From the NCBI RefSeq assembly GCF_052324685.1, contig NC_135211.1, positions 15,500,549 through 15,564,548 of the forward strand: a stretch of DNA of 64,000 bases, given 5' to 3'. The DNA is from Brachyhypopomus gauderio. Lineage: Eukaryota; Chordata; Actinopteri; Gymnotiformes; Hypopomidae. The notes beneath the pieces were generated by a model. It searched no databases and was not told the origin of the DNA. It was given only the letters and a program-made list of their open reading frames with translations. The position numbers and the translations under genes are program-made. Positions 60,201-64,000 of the stretch are shown piece after piece. Every line of letters begins with the position of its first letter. Positions within the stretch are counted from its first letter, which is position 1.

Positions 60201-62080
60201 CGTTTATAAAGGTTTCAAATATGTACCGTACGCTGTGCTCCTACCTTGGGTGCATTTTGGGTCTTTTATTTCATTTTTTGTTTTATGCGGCTGGATACAA
60301 ATTTGCATTTGTGAGCTCTTTTTCTTGCGATTCATACATTTCCGTGCTTTCATTAGCGCACACGACGGAACTTGCATATTAATAGCTTTGATGGTCGTGA
60401 ACATGAGATTTGTTTTTTGAAAACACAGGATGCTTTATTGTAAACACAATATCGTTTTCGTGGAAACGGTATTTGCTTCACATGACCGTATAAGCTACAT
60501 GTTAAGTAATAGTTTTCTTGATTTACTTCATTTTATACTGTGTTTAGTTGGTGAAAACCCGCAGATTATTAGTCGAAATAGCCAATCACGGACGTCAAAA
60601 TATTCTGACATTACATCCCGCAGTCATTCTCGGATGACTAACTCCTGTTCAGCCTTCCGTTATAATTGAGTGGGAGTGTAGAATCCTGATAGCCATCCAC
60701 ATCTACAGATACGCCCCTTCTCAACCATGGGATACGCAACTTGACTCCTTTAAGGGTCACGGGCTCCATATGATGTACTTTGTTCTTACCGATAAGTTAA
60801 AAAAATACATTCTATAGCCTACATATCTGGGATTGTTTCAGTGGAGGGTCCCAGAAGAGTGTCGGGGTTGGCCAATCCGCAGGAAAGAGACTATTATTAT
60901 TATCTGTTGTTCAAATATACAGGAAATACAGGAACTTGTGGGAGCAGCTAAACAGTTTGTCACCGTAGAAGACTAAGACTAAACTAAAACAAAAGTAATG
61001 GAAAATAATTGGATTAGGTTACTTTATTATAGCAGTCCTATAGTAATACAGATATATGTGTTTATAGGTAATGGGTCATCTGTAACTGAACACATTTTTA
61101 AAGTAACCCTCTCAAACCTGTGCATAAATGTTAGTTCAAAAACATTGTTGAGCTGTGCTCTCCTATAGAATAATGGCTGTATATGTACAGATGAATAACT
61201 GCAGAGCAGTACAGCTTGTGCCATTATGCAAGAAATCAAGATGATTTTCCATAAACCTGCCCTGAAAGGTACAGCTGTGAATAGCAGGGGTCTCTCCACA
61301 GTACCTTCAAGAAGTACCCTTTCTGCCATTGTCTGCATCAGATGAGGAAGATGAAGGTTGTTAAGTCCAGACCCGTTTCCACTGTTTCATTATTGAGAGT
61401 GTCCTGGTTGCCCCCATCAGTGCCTGGCTCCTGTCTGTTCTCCAATGCCAGAATGTAGTGTTCTCTCATGGTATGACAGCTGTCCACAAGCAGCACCCTT
61501 TCCCTATCTATTCACCTCACTGCCAGTAAACATGGTTTATAAGCACCACTACCCAGACATCACATTGCCTCCCGGTTCTTCTATGAACCAACGTTGTTTC
61601 AGCTCCATTAGTTTACATCTGTATTTATTCACTTCCCATGTCCCCGTTTCTGTCACTTCGAATTACTCGTTTGTAGTCAAGCTCCTTTAACATCACGTCA
61701 ACGTAGCATTAAATGGTCTAGGTTCCTCTGCTTGCACTCCTGAAAACAATGTGCCCAGAAACTCATCTCCTGCCCGAGGTATGAGCGCATATTCCCAGCT
61801 GTGTTTCTGATGTTTGTTGTGCATGTTGACCACTGTGCAGCATGGAGCCCATGCAAACTCCCATAAGCTTGTCAAGTGTAAATCACTGCAATTCAGTCCA
61901 ACTGATATGTTTATATCTTGGAAACCATAAATAACTGAATAATGTTAAACAGGAAATTCAGATAATTTTTTCAAGGAAATTCTGAAAAATGTTAGACAGT
62001 GGAAGGACAGCAATGCAAGTTTGTCATGTTGTGCAATGTGAGCTGTAAATAAGTAAATATTAGTCTTTGTTTTTAAACTG
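57250..62080. other. Gene-free gap between convergent c1qtnf4 and ndufs3
   Basis: Only short frames, AT-rich. The kbtbd4 and ptpmt1 genes that lie between NDUFS3 and C1QTNF4 in human were not found here. Confidence 0.5.
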
Positions 62081-62084
62081 ATTG

Positions 62085-62090
62085 TTTATT
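62085..62090 (-). terminator. Polyadenylation signal of ndufs3
   Basis: AATAAA on the minus strand lies about 140 bp after the ndufs3 stop codon. Confidence 0.6.
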
Positions 62091-62227
62091 AAGATGCTTG
62101 GGGTCTCCATCAGCTAAAGAGGGTCTAACCAACATCAATACATGGTCTCATATTTACATAAATACCCGGGGAAGGAGTGCAGAGTGACTGGAGGGCCCGT
62201 CTCCTGCACCACGGAGCTGAAAGGGAG

Positions 62228-64000
62228 CTACTGTGCAGGTTTGTCTGCAGCCTCCAGTTTGCCTGGTGCTTTGGACTCCCGGAATGCTGGGAACGCCTCC
62301 CACGGGCTGTTCAAGTCAAACTTCCGGAACTCCTGTGACAGCTCCACCGGCTCTGCCACGATCCTCTTTAACTCGTCATCGTAGCGCACCTGAGAGAGCG
62401 TGAACAAGCGTGATCGGATGACATGCACATAATCTCACCGTTCCAAATCATATTCATATTAAGTCAAATACAGCAGAGCCATTCTATGGCTGTAGTCTAG
62501 CCGATGCTAAAAATGTCATTTACAAAAGAGAAGTAACAAAGAACACGGATTACAATATGAATAATTAGATTCTGAGAAGTGTTAGAAAATAAATGTGTCG
62601 ATATGTCTACCTCCACATATCCAGAAAGAGGGAAGTCTTTTCTTAACGGATAGCCTTCAAAACCATAATCTGTCAGGATTCGTCTCAGATCAGGATGATT
62701 TGCAAAGAATACTCCAAACATGTCCCACACCTTGAGGATAACAGGATGTGTGAACATGACATGTATAAATACTGAATTATAAACGCCTCTGCAATGTTCC
62801 GAATATATGAACTGTTGGACGTTTGGAAACATATTCAAAAGTGGTGGTAAAGCTGGGAGAGAATGACTTACCTCCCTCTCATACCAGTTGGCAGCTTGAT
62901 GAACAGGGACGGCAGAGTCAAGTGCAGTCACCTCATCTGTGTATGTTTTCACCCGGATACGCGAGTTATAGCGCAAGGACAATAGATTGTACACAATCTG
63001 AAACGGCATTGAAAATATCCAATTTGTTCAAAATCAGTATGCGGAACATGTAGAACATTGGTGAGAATGACCACAGTACATGAGACTGGGTAAAACTGAT
63101 ACTACTAAACCGAGATTATAGTGAATACGGCAGAATGTTGACTGCAAAATTCAAAAGATTAGAAAATGATCAAACTGTCATTACCAGCAAATCCAACTCC
63201 CTGTTTTTCATATGGTCTAATACAAGCAACAATTGGTCAAGCTCTATATTAGCATTAATTAGGTAATCCGGTAAATTTTCATACGAATTCATGTTGGTGA
63301 TCGTGTATTAATAATGGGTGAAAAACTGCATGCAGTCTGATATTTTACTAATATAAAACTTTGTGTGACTGTACAATGCACACGCACACACAAAATCAAA
63401 TGGCACATACAACAGCAAATTTAAAAGTCAAATGATGAGAGGGAGGGACAAAAAACTAAATACATCAAATCACTCCAAGCACCATGATGTTTTTCGCAAG
63501 ATGCACACACACAGCCTTGCTTGTATTAACGTGTCAGGGCTGTGAACAGCTCAAATGTATTATGACAAGGTTTAGGGTACGCGAGTGAATTTCCAACTAA
63601 TTATCGTCCTGGAAAGTCCCCCTTGTGGTGTGCTGACCTCAAAACGGTTTTGCCTGGTGGGCACGTCGACTGCTGTGAGGTCGATCATGTTGTTGAACTG
63701 GGCGTTGGTGTGATCCCGAAGGAAGGTCAGGACAGGGACGATTCCCTCTGGGTGGATCATTACTTCCAGCTCATTGTATGAGGTAACCTGAGGGTGCGTG
63801 ATTCTCAAGTTATTTGAAAACACAAATAATACAGCAGATTACTACAAAGATAAGAGTGCTAACATAGTTCTGCGGAAGCAACAGAAACAACAACAACAAA
63901 GTTGTTTGTGAGCGTCACCTGAACATGTTGCACGTATTTGGGAAGAATCTCAGCCACATACTGCCCAAACTGGGAAAGCTGGTTATGAGTGACTGCATCC
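62228..64000 (-). CDS. ndufs3: NADH dehydrogenase (ubiquinone) iron-sulfur protein 3, 3' part
   Basis: This is the 30-kDa core subunit of mitochondrial complex I, in the peripheral arm on the matrix side. Five coding exons are visible on the minus strand: 64000-63919 (runs off the window), 63787-63638, 62997-62872, 62730-62611 and 62389-62228. All visible junctions are phase 0. Recognisable strings are [92 protein letters not shown] and [16 protein letters not shown]. They match the conserved complex I 30-kDa domain, including the ERE-WDMFGV family signature. The protein ends EAADKPAQ. The mitochondrial targeting exon(s) lie beyond the window. No frame damage is seen. Confidence 0.96.

Overview
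The window is vertebrate nuclear DNA, almost certainly from a teleost fish. It has multi-exon genes with GT-AG introns, hatching-enzyme astacins (a fish family), c1qtnf4 and ndufs3 orthologues, and fish-type repeats (an L1/Tx1-like LINE, L2 tails, hAT, Tc1, solo LTRs, many long CA/TG arrays). The nine-exon hatching-enzyme structure is the ancestral teleost form, which points to a basal or otocephalan lineage such as an otophysan. The species cannot be named from the sequence alone.

Layout. 1-6.05 kb is a graveyard of nested transposons: a minus-strand LINE cut by a 1.66-kb hAT element with an 8-bp target duplication, by two solo LTRs with 5-bp target duplications, and at the window edge by an LTR with internal sequence. 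6.05-7.25 kb keeps fragments of former hatching-enzyme units: an orphan promoter and an intron-7 piece. 8.8-31.6 kb is a hatching-enzyme cluster with one minus-strand gene (A, 8988-12718) and two plus-strand genes (B, 15055-18225; C, 27695-31492). A decayed fourth copy (psiD) lies near 37.0-37.85 kb. Between B and C sit a second complete hAT element (21222-22542) and a non-autonomous LTR element with an unusual acidic, repeat-rich ORF (22991-24798). 31.6-55.8 kb is repeat-rich and has no recognisable intact gene. c1qtnf4 (55885-57021, +) and ndufs3 (62228 to beyond 64000, -) are convergent at the right end. They are also close neighbours in the human genome (11p11.2).

How the genes relate. 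A, B and C each resolve into nine coding exons with consistent phase. Summed CDS lengths are 780, 798 and 789 nt, all divisible by three, encoding 259, 265 and 262 aa. Each has a signal peptide, propeptide and complete astacin zinc site. Their products would be secreted by hatching-gland cells to digest the egg envelope. Two features recur in all three: a coding exon of only 4 nt, and a stop codon split across the last intron. A promoter module (TTATCATGTT, 17-bp gap, TATA box) is shared by A, C and the orphan copy, and B has a shortened version. The c1qtnf4 product is a secreted protein with two C1q domains; ndufs3 is a mitochondrial complex I subunit. Neither is functionally linked to the hatching cluster.

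The best candidates for something new are the conserved 4-nt microexon, with CA repeats against neighbouring 5' splice sites in A and B, and the non-autonomous LTR element with its tandem-repeat ORF.
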